The notes beneath the pieces are model-generated. The model had not been told where the DNA came from. It saw only the letters and a program-made list of their open reading frames with translations, and made no database searches. The translations under genes and the position numbers were made by a program. DNA of 8,478 nt from Omnitrophica bacterium RIFCSPLOWO2_01_FULL_45_10 (GTDB lineage Bacteria; Omnitrophota; Gorgyraeia; 2-01-FULL-45-10): assembly GCA_001804165.1 (NCBI GenBank), contig MHFL01000036.1, forward strand, positions 1,130 through 9,607. Direction: 5' to 3'. Positions 1 through 5,587 of this stretch are shown here, piece after piece (within the stretch, counting starts at the first letter, position 1; each line of letters starts with the position of its first letter).

Positions 1-618
1 CCGGGTAAAGTGATCGCAAAGGAAATGCGGCAATTTCTTGCCTGGTGGGATTCCAGCTTGAAAACGGAAGACGGACTTTTACGTGCGGGGCTCGCTCATT
101 TTTATTTTGTTACCATCCATCCTTTTGAAGACGGCAATGGCCGCATGGCGCGCGCTTTGACGGATATGGCACTGGCGCAGGATGAAAAACTCCAGACACG
201 GTATTATAGTCTTTCATCGCAAATTATGGAAGAAAGAGATGACTATTACGCTATTCTTGAGAAGTGTTCAAAAGGAAATCAGGATGTTACCCATTGGCTG
301 AAATGGTTTTTAGAATGTTACAGACACGCCGCTCAAGGTGCTGAAAAAATAATTTCGGATGTTTTGGCAAAAGCCAAGTTTTGGCAGCGTCACCAGAAAA
401 CCGAAATGAACGTACGCCAGCGAAAAGTGGTGAATAAGCTTCTGGATGACGGCAAGGGTGGATTCCAAGGAGGGCTGACCACTCGCAAATATGTTTCGAT
501 GGCTAAAACGAGTCGCGCGACTGCCTTCCGCGAGATCTTGGATCTGGTAGAAAAAGGTATTTTTCGCGAGAATCCCGCGAAAGGACGTAGCACGAGTTAC
601 GACTTGGATTGGAAGTAG
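1..618 (+). CDS. Fic/DOC family protein with C-terminal winged helix (5' truncated by window edge)
   Basis: Fic enzymes move AMP (or another nucleotide phosphate) from a nucleotide to a hydroxyl on a target protein; many serve as toxins or regulators. The reading frame is open from base 1 (PGKV...), so the true start is upstream and the N-terminal domain, including any inhibitory helix, cannot be judged. The complete catalytic motif HPFEDGNGR is encoded at 118-144, with the invariant His and the anion-binding DGNGR, so the enzyme should be active. After the helical Fic core, the last ~70 residues (from RQRKVVNKLL) look like the winged-helix tail of the Fic subgroup carrying an N-terminal DUF4172, ending in the typical GRSTSYDL. 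No antitoxin gene follows it; a hairpin block begins about 37 bases after the stop. Family assignment is sure; target and regulation are unknown. Confidence 0.93.
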   Translation, partial: PGKVIAKEMRQFLAWWDSSLKTEDGLLRAGLAHFYFVTIHPFEDGNGRMARALTDMALAQDEKLQTRYYSLSSQIMEERDDYYAILEKCSKGNQDVTHWLKWFLECYRHAAQGAEKIISDVLAKAKFWQRHQKTEMNVRQRKVVNKLLDDGKGGFQGGLTTRKYVSMAKTSRATAFREILDLVEKGIFRENPAKGRSTSYDLDWK

Positions 619-654
619 GCAGTAGTCGCTTTTACTATCTCGCAGAATCGGCGC

Positions 655-784
655 ACTCTGACATTGCCGCCGACTGCGGCGATGCGGAGTCGTCCTTAAC
701 TCGCCTTTGAGTCCGTCAGACTCAAAGGACGAGTAATGCTTAACCGATCGGGTTAAGCGCTGCTCCAACCGAATTGGGGCGGTT
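655..784. repeat. Block of four consecutive hairpins after the Fic gene
   Basis: Four stem-loops lie nearly end to end. H-a: outer ACTCTG 655-660 with CGGAGT 685-690, a bulged A at 661, inner CATTGCCGC 662-670 with GCGGCGATG 676-684, loop CGACT. H-b: ACTCGC 699-704 and CTTTGAGTC 705-713 pair with GACTCAAAGG 719-728 and CGAGT 730-734, with a single bulged A at 729. H-c: GCTTAACC 738-745 with GGTTAAGC 751-758. H-d: AACCG 767-771 with CGGTT 780-784. None is followed by a T-run, so they are not ordinary intrinsic terminators. H-a and H-b match the layout of the hairpin pair at 7153-7217 and of the last two hairpins of the interspersed repeat. Folding potential is read directly; function is unknown. 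Confidence 0.7.
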
Positions 785-785
785 T

Positions 786-896
786 GTGACTTTTCTTCAT
801 TTCCTCTTTAAAATTTCCGGCCAACGGAGACGGTCATCCATAGCCGTCCCGTAGTCGTACTCGCACATCAGTGCGAGTAAATAATCACCCCGAAAT
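786..896 (+). repeat. Structured intermodule repeat, copy 1 (short form)
   Basis: Begins GTGACTTTTC like copies 2 and 3 and ends ATAATCACCCCGAAAT like copies 3 and 4. It lacks the central hairpins 1 and 2 of the full-length copies. It keeps hairpin 3 (ACGG 824-827, bulged A 828, GACGG 829-833, then CCGTC 844-848 and CCGT 849-852) and hairpin 4 (TACTCGCAC 858-866, loop ATCA, GTGCGAGTA 871-879). It lies between the Fic and ORF6N modules. Confidence 0.8.
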
Positions 897-934
897 AAAC
901 GCGTCCTGCATTCTAGATGCTATTCTATTTTTGG

Positions 935-963
935 TTTACTTCTTAAGCTTTTTATCATATAAT
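935..963 (+). promoter_or_regulatory. Probable sigma70-type promoter for the ORF6N gene
   Basis: TTTACT (935-940), a 17-base spacer and a perfect TATAAT (958-963). This predicts a start near 970 and a leader of about 60 bases before the ORF6N gene at 1032. The promoter lies just downstream of repeat copy 1 and gives the gene independent expression. Confidence 0.55.
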
Positions 964-1031
964 GTTTTCACTTTCGCAATTACCCTCCCGCTGCGAAATA
1001 CGCCCCGAAATTCAAAAACCAAGGAGAGATT

Positions 1032-1553
1032 ATGTCAAAAGACAATCGATTACGGTTAGGGGCTTTAATCAGACCGGAAGTCATCGCAGGTAAAATTCAC
1101 TCAGTCCGGGGAAAGAGGGTGATGCTCGATTATGATTTGGCGTTTCTTTATGGAGTAGAAACAAAATATCTAAAACGGCAAGTTCGCAGAAACAGGGAGC
1201 GGTTTCCGGAGGATTTCATGTTTGAACTGACTGAGCCGGAGAATTTGAGGTGCCAAAATGTCACCTCAAACCGAGGTGGCAGGAGATATTTGCCTTATGC
1301 GTTTACGGAGCAAGGGGTTTCGATGCTATCCAGCGTATTAAATAGCAAACAAGCGGTTATGGTGAACATCCAGATCATGAGGGCATTTGTTACATTAAAA
1401 AGGGCGGGGCTAACTTATGCTGTCCTACGGAAAAAAATTGATGAGATGGAGAAGAAATATGATCGTCAATTTAAATCTGTATTTGACGCCATTCGTGAAC
1501 TAATGACTTCGCCTCCGGAAAAGCCTAAGCCTCGGATTGGATTTCATGAATAG
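1032..1553 (+). CDS. ORF6N domain-containing protein
   Basis: A 173-residue protein with an ORF6N domain over about residues 17-105, a DNA-binding module related to KilA-N/Bro-type domains of phages and mobile elements. Visible family marks are the segment around RGKRVMLDYDLAFLYGV, the KRQVRRNRERFPEDFMFEL stretch, and PYAFTEQGVSMLSSVLNS near the domain end. The tail (LRKKIDEMEKKYDRQF) is predicted coiled coil, giving the usual length for chromosomal stand-alone ORF6N proteins. The start is fixed by a strong Shine-Dalgarno AAGGAGAG ending at 1027, four bases before ATG. It has no partner gene: it stands alone between two repeat copies. Such proteins recur in islands with TA and defence genes and are probably DNA-binding regulators, but no precise role is established. 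Confidence in the family is high. Confidence 0.93.
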   Translation: MSKDNRLRLGALIRPEVIAGKIHSVRGKRVMLDYDLAFLYGVETKYLKRQVRRNRERFPEDFMFELTEPENLRCQNVTSNRGGRRYLPYAFTEQGVSMLSSVLNSKQAVMVNIQIMRAFVTLKRAGLTYAVLRKKIDEMEKKYDRQFKSVFDAIRELMTSPPEKPKPRIGFHE

Positions 1554-1590
1554 CGGCCAATTCCTTCGCGATACGATAAAAACAAGCCTA

Positions 1591-1650
1591 ATCCTGAAGA
1601 CGAGAACTGCCTAAGACACTCCCCGGAGATGGCTTTCCGCTGCCGTCCCT
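1591..1650 (+). repeat. Degenerate remnant of the intermodule repeat
   Basis: ATCCTGAAGACGAGAACT (1591-1608) matches the conserved box ATCCTAGAGGACGAAAACT of the full copies. CTCCCCGG (1619-1626) matches the spacer before hairpin 3, and hairpin 3 is recognisable as GG, bulged A 1627, GATGGC 1628-1633, GCCGTC 1642-1647, CC. Hairpins 1, 2 and 4 are missing. It lies after the ORF6N gene, so this module boundary also once had a repeat. Confidence 0.6.
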
Positions 1651-1676
1651 TACCCATTTCACGGCAAAAATTAGTA

Positions 1677-1711
1677 TTGACGAATTATACTATATATGGT
1701 ATATTTCGTCA
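1677..1711 (+). promoter_or_regulatory. Promoter embedded in a 34-bp palindromic operator of the XRE/NTase operon
   Basis: TTGACG (1677-1682), 17-base spacer and TATATT (1700-1705) form a good sigma70-type promoter. The same DNA, 1678-1711, is an almost perfect palindrome: 15 of 17 symmetric positions pair, with arms beginning TGACGAA. A dimeric XRE repressor bound here would block RNA polymerase, so autoregulation by the next gene is the natural reading. Transcription should start near 1711-1712, at the ATG, so the mRNA is probably leaderless. Confidence 0.7.
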
Positions 1712-2160
1712 TGCTTCCAATCGGAGACTATATTTACCTAAGACGGCTTGAAAAAGGCATGTCACAAACCGAGCTCGCCGCCAAGAGCAGGATGCCGCAG
1801 TCTAATTTATCTACTATCGAGAAAGGTAAGCGCGATATAACTGTTTCCACATTAAGGAAAATTGCCGCCGCCTTGGACGCGCACCCGCGCGATTTTTTTG
1901 AAGATTGGAAACCTGATAAAATTGAGTTGAGCCGGAGCAAAATAGAACACCTCGCTAAAATCGTATCTGGAAAAGCGAAATCCATTAAGCCGGCCGAAAC
2001 GGAACTAACAGACCATTTAAAGAATATGATTCCCAGGAGAGGGAGAAAGTATGTTAAGGACATTAATCGGTCGTGGCTTGAACTCCGGAAAAGATTGAGT
2101 TCTTCAGAAATCGGCAGTATTTGTGAGCGTTCGGATGAATACAGGCGCCGGAACCCATGA
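1711..2160 (+). CDS. XRE-family helix-turn-helix protein, putative antitoxin/repressor
   Basis: A DNA-binding protein of 149 residues from the ATG at 1711. The N-terminal 60 residues are a Cro/C1-type HTH: GDYIYLRRLEKGMSQTELA leads into the recognition helix around MPQSNLSTIEKGKRDIT, then STLRKIAAALDAHPRDFFE. The charged helical C-terminal half (KIEHLAKIVSGKAKSI onward) is not a domain I recognise and may bind the partner. An in-frame ATG at 1696 would add five residues, but it lies inside the palindrome and overlaps the promoter spacer and -10, so 1711 is preferred. The stop overlaps the start of the downstream nucleotidyltransferase (ATGA at 2157-2160), showing translational coupling. The arrangement fits an antitoxin and autorepressor for that enzyme; the HTH is certain, the antitoxin role inferred. 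Confidence 0.88.
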   Translation: MLPIGDYIYLRRLEKGMSQTELAAKSRMPQSNLSTIEKGKRDITVSTLRKIAAALDAHPRDFFEDWKPDKIELSRSKIEHLAKIVSGKAKSIKPAETELTDHLKNMIPRRGRKYVKDINRSWLELRKRLSSSEIGSICERSDEYRRRNP

Positions 2161-2765
2161 ATAAACGGCAAATTGATTTATTCTTTAAAATTTTAGATCA
2201 AGAACTGGATCTTAATGGCATCGTGATCTTAACCGGCGCCGGCGCCGGTTCCTTAATGGGGCACATACGGCCAAGTTTTGATATTGATTTTGAAATCCGT
2301 CTTCACCGCAAAACGCCTGCCATAAAAACAAAACTTCAAATGTCTATCGATAAAGCTGCGAAAATTGCGGGAGTCGCGGTCAATTACTCCGAAAATATTT
2401 CCGGCTGGTCGAGAATCAATTATCTGGAGTACCGCAAAACAGCGGTTCCGTATAAAACGATCGGAAAACTCCGGGTTCAGTTAATAGCACCGGCTTATTG
2501 GACAATCGGTAAAATGGCCCGTTTTTATGAACTGGATATTCAGGACATGGTGCAAATTATCTCAAAAAAGAAGCTTAAACCTGAGCTTCTCATTGATATT
2601 TGGGCCAAAGCCATCCGTGCAAGCGACCTGTCACTCGAACTTGGGCAATTCCGGGATCATGTGATTTATTTTATCAAGCACTACGCAAAAAAGATTTGGG
2701 GACCTGCGACCGATCCGGTTATATTGATTGCTACTTTTGAACAGAAACTTAAGAGAAAAGCCTGA
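2157..2765 (+). CDS. Nucleotidyltransferase-fold protein (DUF6036/AbiEii-like), putative toxin
   Basis: A 202-residue protein of the polymerase-beta-like nucleotidyltransferase fold. The signature is LTGAGAGSLMGHIRPS (25-40), equivalent to the GG-A/S phosphate-binding turn, followed by DIDFEI (42-47), which supplies two metal-binding aspartates in D-x-D arrangement. The later segment around YWTIGKMARFYELDIQDM resembles the conserved Lys/Asp-rich helix of DUF6036 and AbiEii-type enzymes. Members of this fold in TA systems transfer nucleotides to tRNA or proteins. It starts inside the stop of the XRE gene, without its own Shine-Dalgarno, so it depends on coupled translation; this is typical of an antitoxin-first TA operon. 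Precise family (DUF6036 or AbiEii) cannot be settled by eye, and toxicity is inferred from context. Confidence 0.75.
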   Translation: MNKRQIDLFFKILDQELDLNGIVILTGAGAGSLMGHIRPSFDIDFEIRLHRKTPAIKTKLQMSIDKAAKIAGVAVNYSENISGWSRINYLEYRKTAVPYKTIGKLRVQLIAPAYWTIGKMARFYELDIQDMVQIISKKKLKPELLIDIWAKAIRASDLSLELGQFRDHVIYFIKHYAKKIWGPATDPVILIATFEQKLKRKA

Positions 2766-2862
2766 AAACATGCGAACGGTATCCCTTCCGGTAGTACAGT
2801 CTTCAAAGATGATCAAAGATTAAACCCCGTACTTTTGGAAGGGGTGCAGATAAACAGATAAA

Positions 2863-2960
2863 TTAACCAACAATTATTCTAATTTAATATATTGTTGGTT
2901 AACTCGCGTTTGACAAAGGTTAACCAACATGGTAGCATTTAAACACAAATGTTGGTTAAC
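2863..2960 (+). promoter_or_regulatory. Promoter flanked by four alternating TTAACCAACA half-sites (operator array)
   Basis: The 10-mer TTAACCAACA appears at 2863-2872 and 2920-2929, and its reverse complement at 2893-2902 and 2950-2959, giving two large inverted repeats: TTAACCAACAAT/ATTGTTGGTTAA and GTTAACCAACAT/ATGTTGGTTAAC. Between and across them is TTGACA (2910-2915), a 17-base spacer containing the third half-site, and TAGCAT (2933-2938). The start is expected near 2945, about 18 bases before the ATG at 2963, with no clear Shine-Dalgarno. The last half-site lies in the leader, three bases before the gene. A dedicated repressor, possibly encoded by the operon itself, probably binds here. 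Confidence 0.75.
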
Positions 2961-2962
2961 TT

Positions 2963-3295
2963 ATGGACAAACCCGCGATCGTTGTTGAAGGCATTTTGAA
3001 GGAAGAGTTGTTAAGGCTTAAATCCGCCGAAAAAAGCTATCTCAGGGAACTTAGGAAATTACCCAAGGGAAGTTTGCAAATGAAGCGGATTAAGGGGATT
3101 TTGTATGCCTATCTCGTGTATCGGAAAGAGCAAGCCGTGTTTCGTAAATACCTGGGCCGGCTCTCTCAAGACGCTTTGAAGCAGCTTAAGGAACAAATCG
3201 CTCGAAGGCAGAAATATGAGCAACAATTGCGAGGGGTAAGGCGCAACCACAAGCGGGTTTGGCGGATGGTTTATGGACACCGAAGAGCAGTTTAA
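2963..3295 (+). CDS. Small basic helical protein, putative antitoxin/partner of nucleotidyltransferase
   Basis: A 110-residue, strongly basic, mostly helical protein with no domain I can assign firmly. The central segment LPKGSLQMKRIKG ... YAYLVYRK ... RKYLG resembles the pattern GSL-x-(K/R)-x-IKG-x-x-Y-x-YL-x-x-R seen in DUF6788-type small proteins; this is recalled pattern similarity, not a search result. The flanks (EELLRLKSAEKSYLREL and LSQDALKQLKEQIARRQKYEQQL) look like coiled coil. ATG 2963 is the only reasonable start, 18 bases after the predicted transcription start. Its last 23 bases overlap the downstream nucleotidyltransferase gene in another frame, showing an obligate bicistron. 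Its first-gene position and basic charge would suit a DNA-binding antitoxin acting on the operator array, but no helix-turn-helix is evident. Confidence 0.75.
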   Translation: MDKPAIVVEGILKEELLRLKSAEKSYLRELRKLPKGSLQMKRIKGILYAYLVYRKEQAVFRKYLGRLSQDALKQLKEQIARRQKYEQQLRGVRRNHKRVWRMVYGHRRAV

Positions 3296-3962
3296 GATTT
3301 TCCGCGAAGTGCTCCACAATTTCCAATCAAATGGAATTTTACAAGACATCATGCTGATCGGCAGCTGGTGTCTTTATTTTTACCGCGCTGAATTTGAAAA
3401 TCACGATCAAATTCCGCCGGTCAGAACTTCGGATCTAGATTTTCTGATACCAGCGAATAAGAAAATTTCAAAGGATGTTGATATTCCCGAGGCGCTTAAG
3501 CAAATGGGGTTTGTGCCTACCTTTAATCGATCAACAGGTCTTATCGTTTATGACCATCCTGAATTGCGCATCGAATTTTTAATCCCGGAATTGGGTCGTG
3601 GCCACGATCGGCCGCAAAATGTAGAAAAACTGCACGTGAAAGCTCAAGGTCTTCGCTACCTCAGTTTGCTTTCGGATTATCCAAGAATTATGAGGGATGG
3701 CGCACTTCGTGTTAAAGTACCGGAACCCGCCGCTTTTGCGTTGCACAAACTGATCATCAGCGCCAGAAGGTTGAACAAAGAGAAGGCCAAAAAAGACTTG
3801 GAAATGGCGGTCGGACTTCTAGATTTCCTTTATGCCAAGCCCCGTGAAATAGGGCGCATCAAGTCTATATTAAGAACCATTCCCAAGAAGTGGCTTGAAG
3901 CAATCCTCTTGGTTTCCAAGAAGCATTTTCCGCAATTAAACGAGACCGCCAAGAATCTTTAA
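3273..3962 (+). CDS. GSU2403-type nucleotidyltransferase fold protein (NTP_transf_8-like), putative toxin
   Basis: A 229-residue nucleotidyltransferase. MLIGSWCLYFYRAEF (27-41) holds the phosphate-binding GS turn, RTSDLDFLIP (51-60) the two metal-binding aspartates D54 and D56, and IEFLIPELG (from residue 100) a third acidic position (E101). The helical C-terminal half includes EPAAFALHKLIISARR and KKDLEMA, typical of the GSU2403/NTP_transf_8 group. The start ATG at 3273 lies inside the preceding gene (23-base overlap) behind a GGCGGATGG-like ribosome site. The TAA stop abuts repeat copy 2 directly: the repeat's first base is the next base. By analogy with other nucleotidyltransferase toxins it may modify tRNA or protein; this is inference. 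It resembles the enzyme at 8043 although their partner genes are unrelated. Confidence 0.85.
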   Translation: MDTEEQFKIFREVLHNFQSNGILQDIMLIGSWCLYFYRAEFENHDQIPPVRTSDLDFLIPANKKISKDVDIPEALKQMGFVPTFNRSTGLIVYDHPELRIEFLIPELGRGHDRPQNVEKLHVKAQGLRYLSLLSDYPRIMRDGALRVKVPEPAAFALHKLIISARRLNKEKAKKDLEMAVGLLDFLYAKPREIGRIKSILRTIPKKWLEAILLVSKKHFPQLNETAKNL

Positions 3963-4145
3963 GTGACTTTTCCTCACTCACCCTTTAAAAATCCTAGAGG
4001 ACGAAAACTCTCCCAGGTTTTCGCCGATGGTACCTGAAATGTCGATTTCAGGTATAACACGGCCAACGGAGACGGTCATCCATAGCCGTCCCGTGCCGTA
4101 CTGGCGCATCTGCGCCAGTGCCCCAAAATAAGCACCCCGAAATCA
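3963..4145 (+). repeat. Structured intermodule repeat, copy 2 (full form, divergent stems)
   Basis: Starts GTGACTTTTCC right after the nucleotidyltransferase stop, then the CTTTAAAAATCCTAGAGG box. Four hairpins follow: 1) CGAAAAC 4002-4008 with GTTTTCG 4017-4023; 2) TACCTGAAAT 4031-4040, loop GTCG, ATTTCAGGTA 4045-4054; 3) ACGG 4066-4069, bulged A 4070, GACGG 4071-4075 with CCGTC 4086-4090, CCGT 4091-4094; 4) ACTGGCGC 4100-4107, loop ATCT, GCGCCAGT 4112-4119. It ends with the conserved CACCCCGAAATCA. Hairpins 2 and 4 sit where copy 3 has hairpins of different sequence but equal form. Confidence 0.82.
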
Positions 4146-4188
4146 GCCTTCCTTTGGTATAATTTGGTCTTCTTTGGACACCGAAAAT
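4143..4188 (-). pseudogene. Short 3'-end remnant matching the DUF1016 gene tail
   Basis: Read on the minus strand this segment encodes ...KEDQIIPKEG followed by TGA, close to the last residues KDQITPKKG of the DUF1016 gene at 5585-6640, which borders repeat copy 3 at the same point. DNA similarity runs about 45 bases beyond the repeat and then stops near CGAAAAT. Copy 4 keeps an even shorter version (IPKEG-stop, 7091-7109). It is either the stub of a lost DUF1016 gene or a coding tail carried by the repeat itself. Confidence 0.5.
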
Positions 4189-4231
4189 ATGACAGATAAA
4201 TGCCTGCCCGCCGCAAGAAAAAATAAAAACC

Positions 4232-4278
4232 TTGACATTTACTCAATTATGAGTAATTATTTACTCAAATCAGAGTAA
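4232..4278 (+). promoter_or_regulatory. Promoter with twin TTACTC-N6-GAGTAA operators for the HTH-MNT/HEPN operon
   Basis: A perfect TTGACA (4232-4237), 17-base spacer and AATTAT (4255-4260, weak -10). Operator 1 is TTACTC 4239-4244 with GAGTAA 4251-4256, inside the spacer. Operator 2 is TTACTC 4261-4266 with GAGTAA 4273-4278, over the start site and leader. The two are offset by exactly 22 bases, about two helical turns, so two dimers could bind the same DNA face. The HTH fused to the nucleotidyltransferase encoded at 4282 is the obvious candidate repressor. Confidence 0.75.
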
Positions 4279-4281
4279 GCC

Positions 4282-4872
4282 ATGCTAGAATCCGTTTATC
4301 TGACAAAATCGAAGGTTCGGAGTAAGCTTTTAGGGGTTCTTTTTTCAAATCCCGATAAGAAATATTACCTGTCTGAGCTGGCCCGGCTGATTCATGCTTC
4401 CATTGGGAATGTTCAGCGTGAGCTTGAGAGGTTTGTCAAAGACGGGCTCATTCGGTTTGAAAAGAAGGGCAATCTATCTTTCTACTTTTTAAATCCAGGG
4501 CACGCGCTTTATCCGGAAATTCGCTCTCTTGTTTTGAAAACGGTCGGGATTGAGGGAGAAATCCGCGGCCTCGTGATGAAGGATAGGGAAATTGGATTGG
4601 CCGTTCTATATGGCTCCTTTGCCCGGGAAACCGAGCATGGCGAAAGTGATATTGACTTGTTGGTTGTCTCGGACGGGAAGCTCGAGAAATTTTACGCCGC
4701 AATTTCTAAACTGGAATCCAAGTTTGGCCGCGAGATCAATCCCACCGTCTATGCTCGTTTAGAATTTGTAAAAAAAATAGCGTCTCGCGATAGTTTCATT
4801 GAGCACGTTTTAAAAAGGCCGCACCGCTTATTAAAGGGAAGTTTGGATGAGTACCGGAAAAAAGCTGCCTGA
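4282..4872 (+). CDS. HTH-fused MNT nucleotidyltransferase, putative antitoxin of a HEPN/MNT pair
   Basis: A 196-residue two-domain protein. Residues about 10-68 form a winged helix-turn-helix (LSELARLIHASIGNVQREL, then a wing at GLIRFEKKGNLSFYFL). Residues about 100-190 are a minimal nucleotidyltransferase with YGSFARETEHGESDIDLLVV (110-129): the GS turn plus aspartates D123 and D125, an intact active site. MntA-type enzymes neutralise their HEPN RNase by AMPylating it, usually at a tyrosine near the active site; the same chemistry is expected here. The extra HTH suggests it also represses its own operon through the twin operators upstream. It starts 4 bases after operator 2, with little Shine-Dalgarno, so transcript and start codon are close. 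The HEPN gene overlaps its 3' end by 26 bases. Confidence 0.88.
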   Translation: MLESVYLTKSKVRSKLLGVLFSNPDKKYYLSELARLIHASIGNVQRELERFVKDGLIRFEKKGNLSFYFLNPGHALYPEIRSLVLKTVGIEGEIRGLVMKDREIGLAVLYGSFARETEHGESDIDLLVVSDGKLEKFYAAISKLESKFGREINPTVYARLEFVKKIASRDSFIEHVLKRPHRLLKGSLDEYRKKAA

Positions 4873-5311
4873 AGATCTTGAAAGACGTCTCAAGCCTTGC
4901 CCTTTGGATTGGAAGCGTGTCGATCGTTTTATGAAACGCGCGAGGCAGGATTTAAAATCGGCGCAGGTTTTGAAATCAGACGATCTTGAAGGTGCCTATG
5001 AATTTTTGTACGATTGCATGCTTCACGGAGGGCTTGGCTACTTGGCGAGTCGAAGTGTCCAGCCGGACATTCGCGGAAAACACAAAACCGTTATTGACTA
5101 TATTTCTTACGCGCTTCCCAAGCGTTACGAATCCAAAATACAATTTTATGACCGGATGAGAAAAAAGAGGCATCAGCTGATTTATGAACCGGGCCCCATG
5201 GGTTGCACGGAAAAAGAGTTTGCCGAGGCCGCGCTTGTTGCTAGAGAATTTCTTGAATTGATTGAGAATGCACTACGCGTTGAAAACCCACAAAAGGAAT
5301 TTGATTTTTAA
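4847..5311 (+). CDS. HEPN domain protein, putative RNase toxin of a HEPN/MNT pair
   Basis: A 154-residue all-helical protein of the HEPN superfamily. Residues DRFMKRARQDLKSAQ match the first HEPN helix, and RMRKKRHQLIY (103-113) carries the R-x4-6-H ribonuclease motif (R103, H109, five residues between), followed by a tyrosine that is a plausible AMPylation site for the MNT partner. HEPN toxins cut RNA, commonly tRNA or mRNA. ATG 4847 is supported by AAAGGGAAG (4833-4841) five bases upstream, inside the MNT gene. The 26-base overlap puts the nucleotidyltransferase first and the HEPN second, the reverse of some known HepT-MntA operons. The C-terminal EFAEAALVAREFLELIE fits the last HEPN helix. 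Family is fairly sure; toxicity is inferred. Confidence 0.85.
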   Translation: MSTGKKLPEDLERRLKPCPLDWKRVDRFMKRARQDLKSAQVLKSDDLEGAYEFLYDCMLHGGLGYLASRSVQPDIRGKHKTVIDYISYALPKRYESKIQFYDRMRKKRHQLIYEPGPMGCTEKEFAEAALVAREFLELIENALRVENPQKEFDF

Positions 5312-5369
5312 TTCATGTCAGATAAATCGTCGGTTCACGACATTCCAAGTGAGGTGACCGTCCCCGAAA

Positions 5370-5587
5370 GTGACTTTTCCCCATTTACTCTTTAAAAATC
5401 CTAGAGGACGAAAACTAACCCGGCGCGGACAGCGACCTCTTTAGTCGCTGCCAGCGCCGTACTTAATTTAACCAAAATTAAGTATAGGTTCTCCCCGGCA
5501 CAAGGACGGTCTACGGAGACGGCTTTCCTTAGCCGTCCCGTAGTCGTACTCGCACATCAGTGCGAGTAAATAATCACCCCGAAATCA
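5370..5587 (+). repeat. Structured intermodule repeat, copy 3 (full form)
   Basis: Order: GTGACTTTTCC box; CTTTAAAAATCCTAGAGG box; hairpin 1 GGCGC-GG-a-CAGCGAC (5422-5436) with GTCGCTG-CC-a-GCGCC (5444-5458); hairpin 2 TACTTAATTT 5460-5469 with AAATTAAGTA 5475-5484; hairpin 3 CTACGG 5511-5516, bulged A 5517, GACGGCT 5518-5524 with AGCCGTC 5531-5537, CCGTAG 5538-5543; hairpin 4 TACTCGCAC 5547-5555, loop ATCA, GTGCGAGTA 5560-5568; then ATAATCACCCCGAAATCA. Bases 5383-5587 equal 6889-7093 except the hairpin 4 loop. Its right end contains the stop codon of the minus-strand DUF1016 gene. Confidence 0.88.

Noticed and set aside
310..768. Minus-strand open frame of 152 codons
   Set aside because: Lies antisense to the Fic gene and across the hairpin block; arginine/serine-rich composition typical of a shadow frame.
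655..784. Hairpins as Rho-independent terminators
   Set aside because: Neither these nor the repeat hairpins are followed by a T-run on either strand; a role in termination cannot be excluded but is not supported.
871..1059. Possible 62-residue hydrophobic protein
   Set aside because: It begins within repeat copy 1, crosses the ORF6N promoter and overlaps the ORF6N start; no ribosome site and no recognisable family.
1734..2171. Minus-strand open frame opposite the XRE gene
   Set aside because: Fully antisense to a clear HTH gene, with no ribosome site or domain.
2824..2845. ACCCC/GGGGT stem after the nucleotidyltransferase at 2157 as terminator
   Set aside because: Only five pairs with a 12-base loop and no T-run.
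4158..4163. Perfect TATAAT beside repeat copy 2
   Set aside because: No acceptable -35 lies 16-18 bases upstream, and the corresponding sequence in copy 3 (GTAATT) is not conserved; the better promoter is at 4232.
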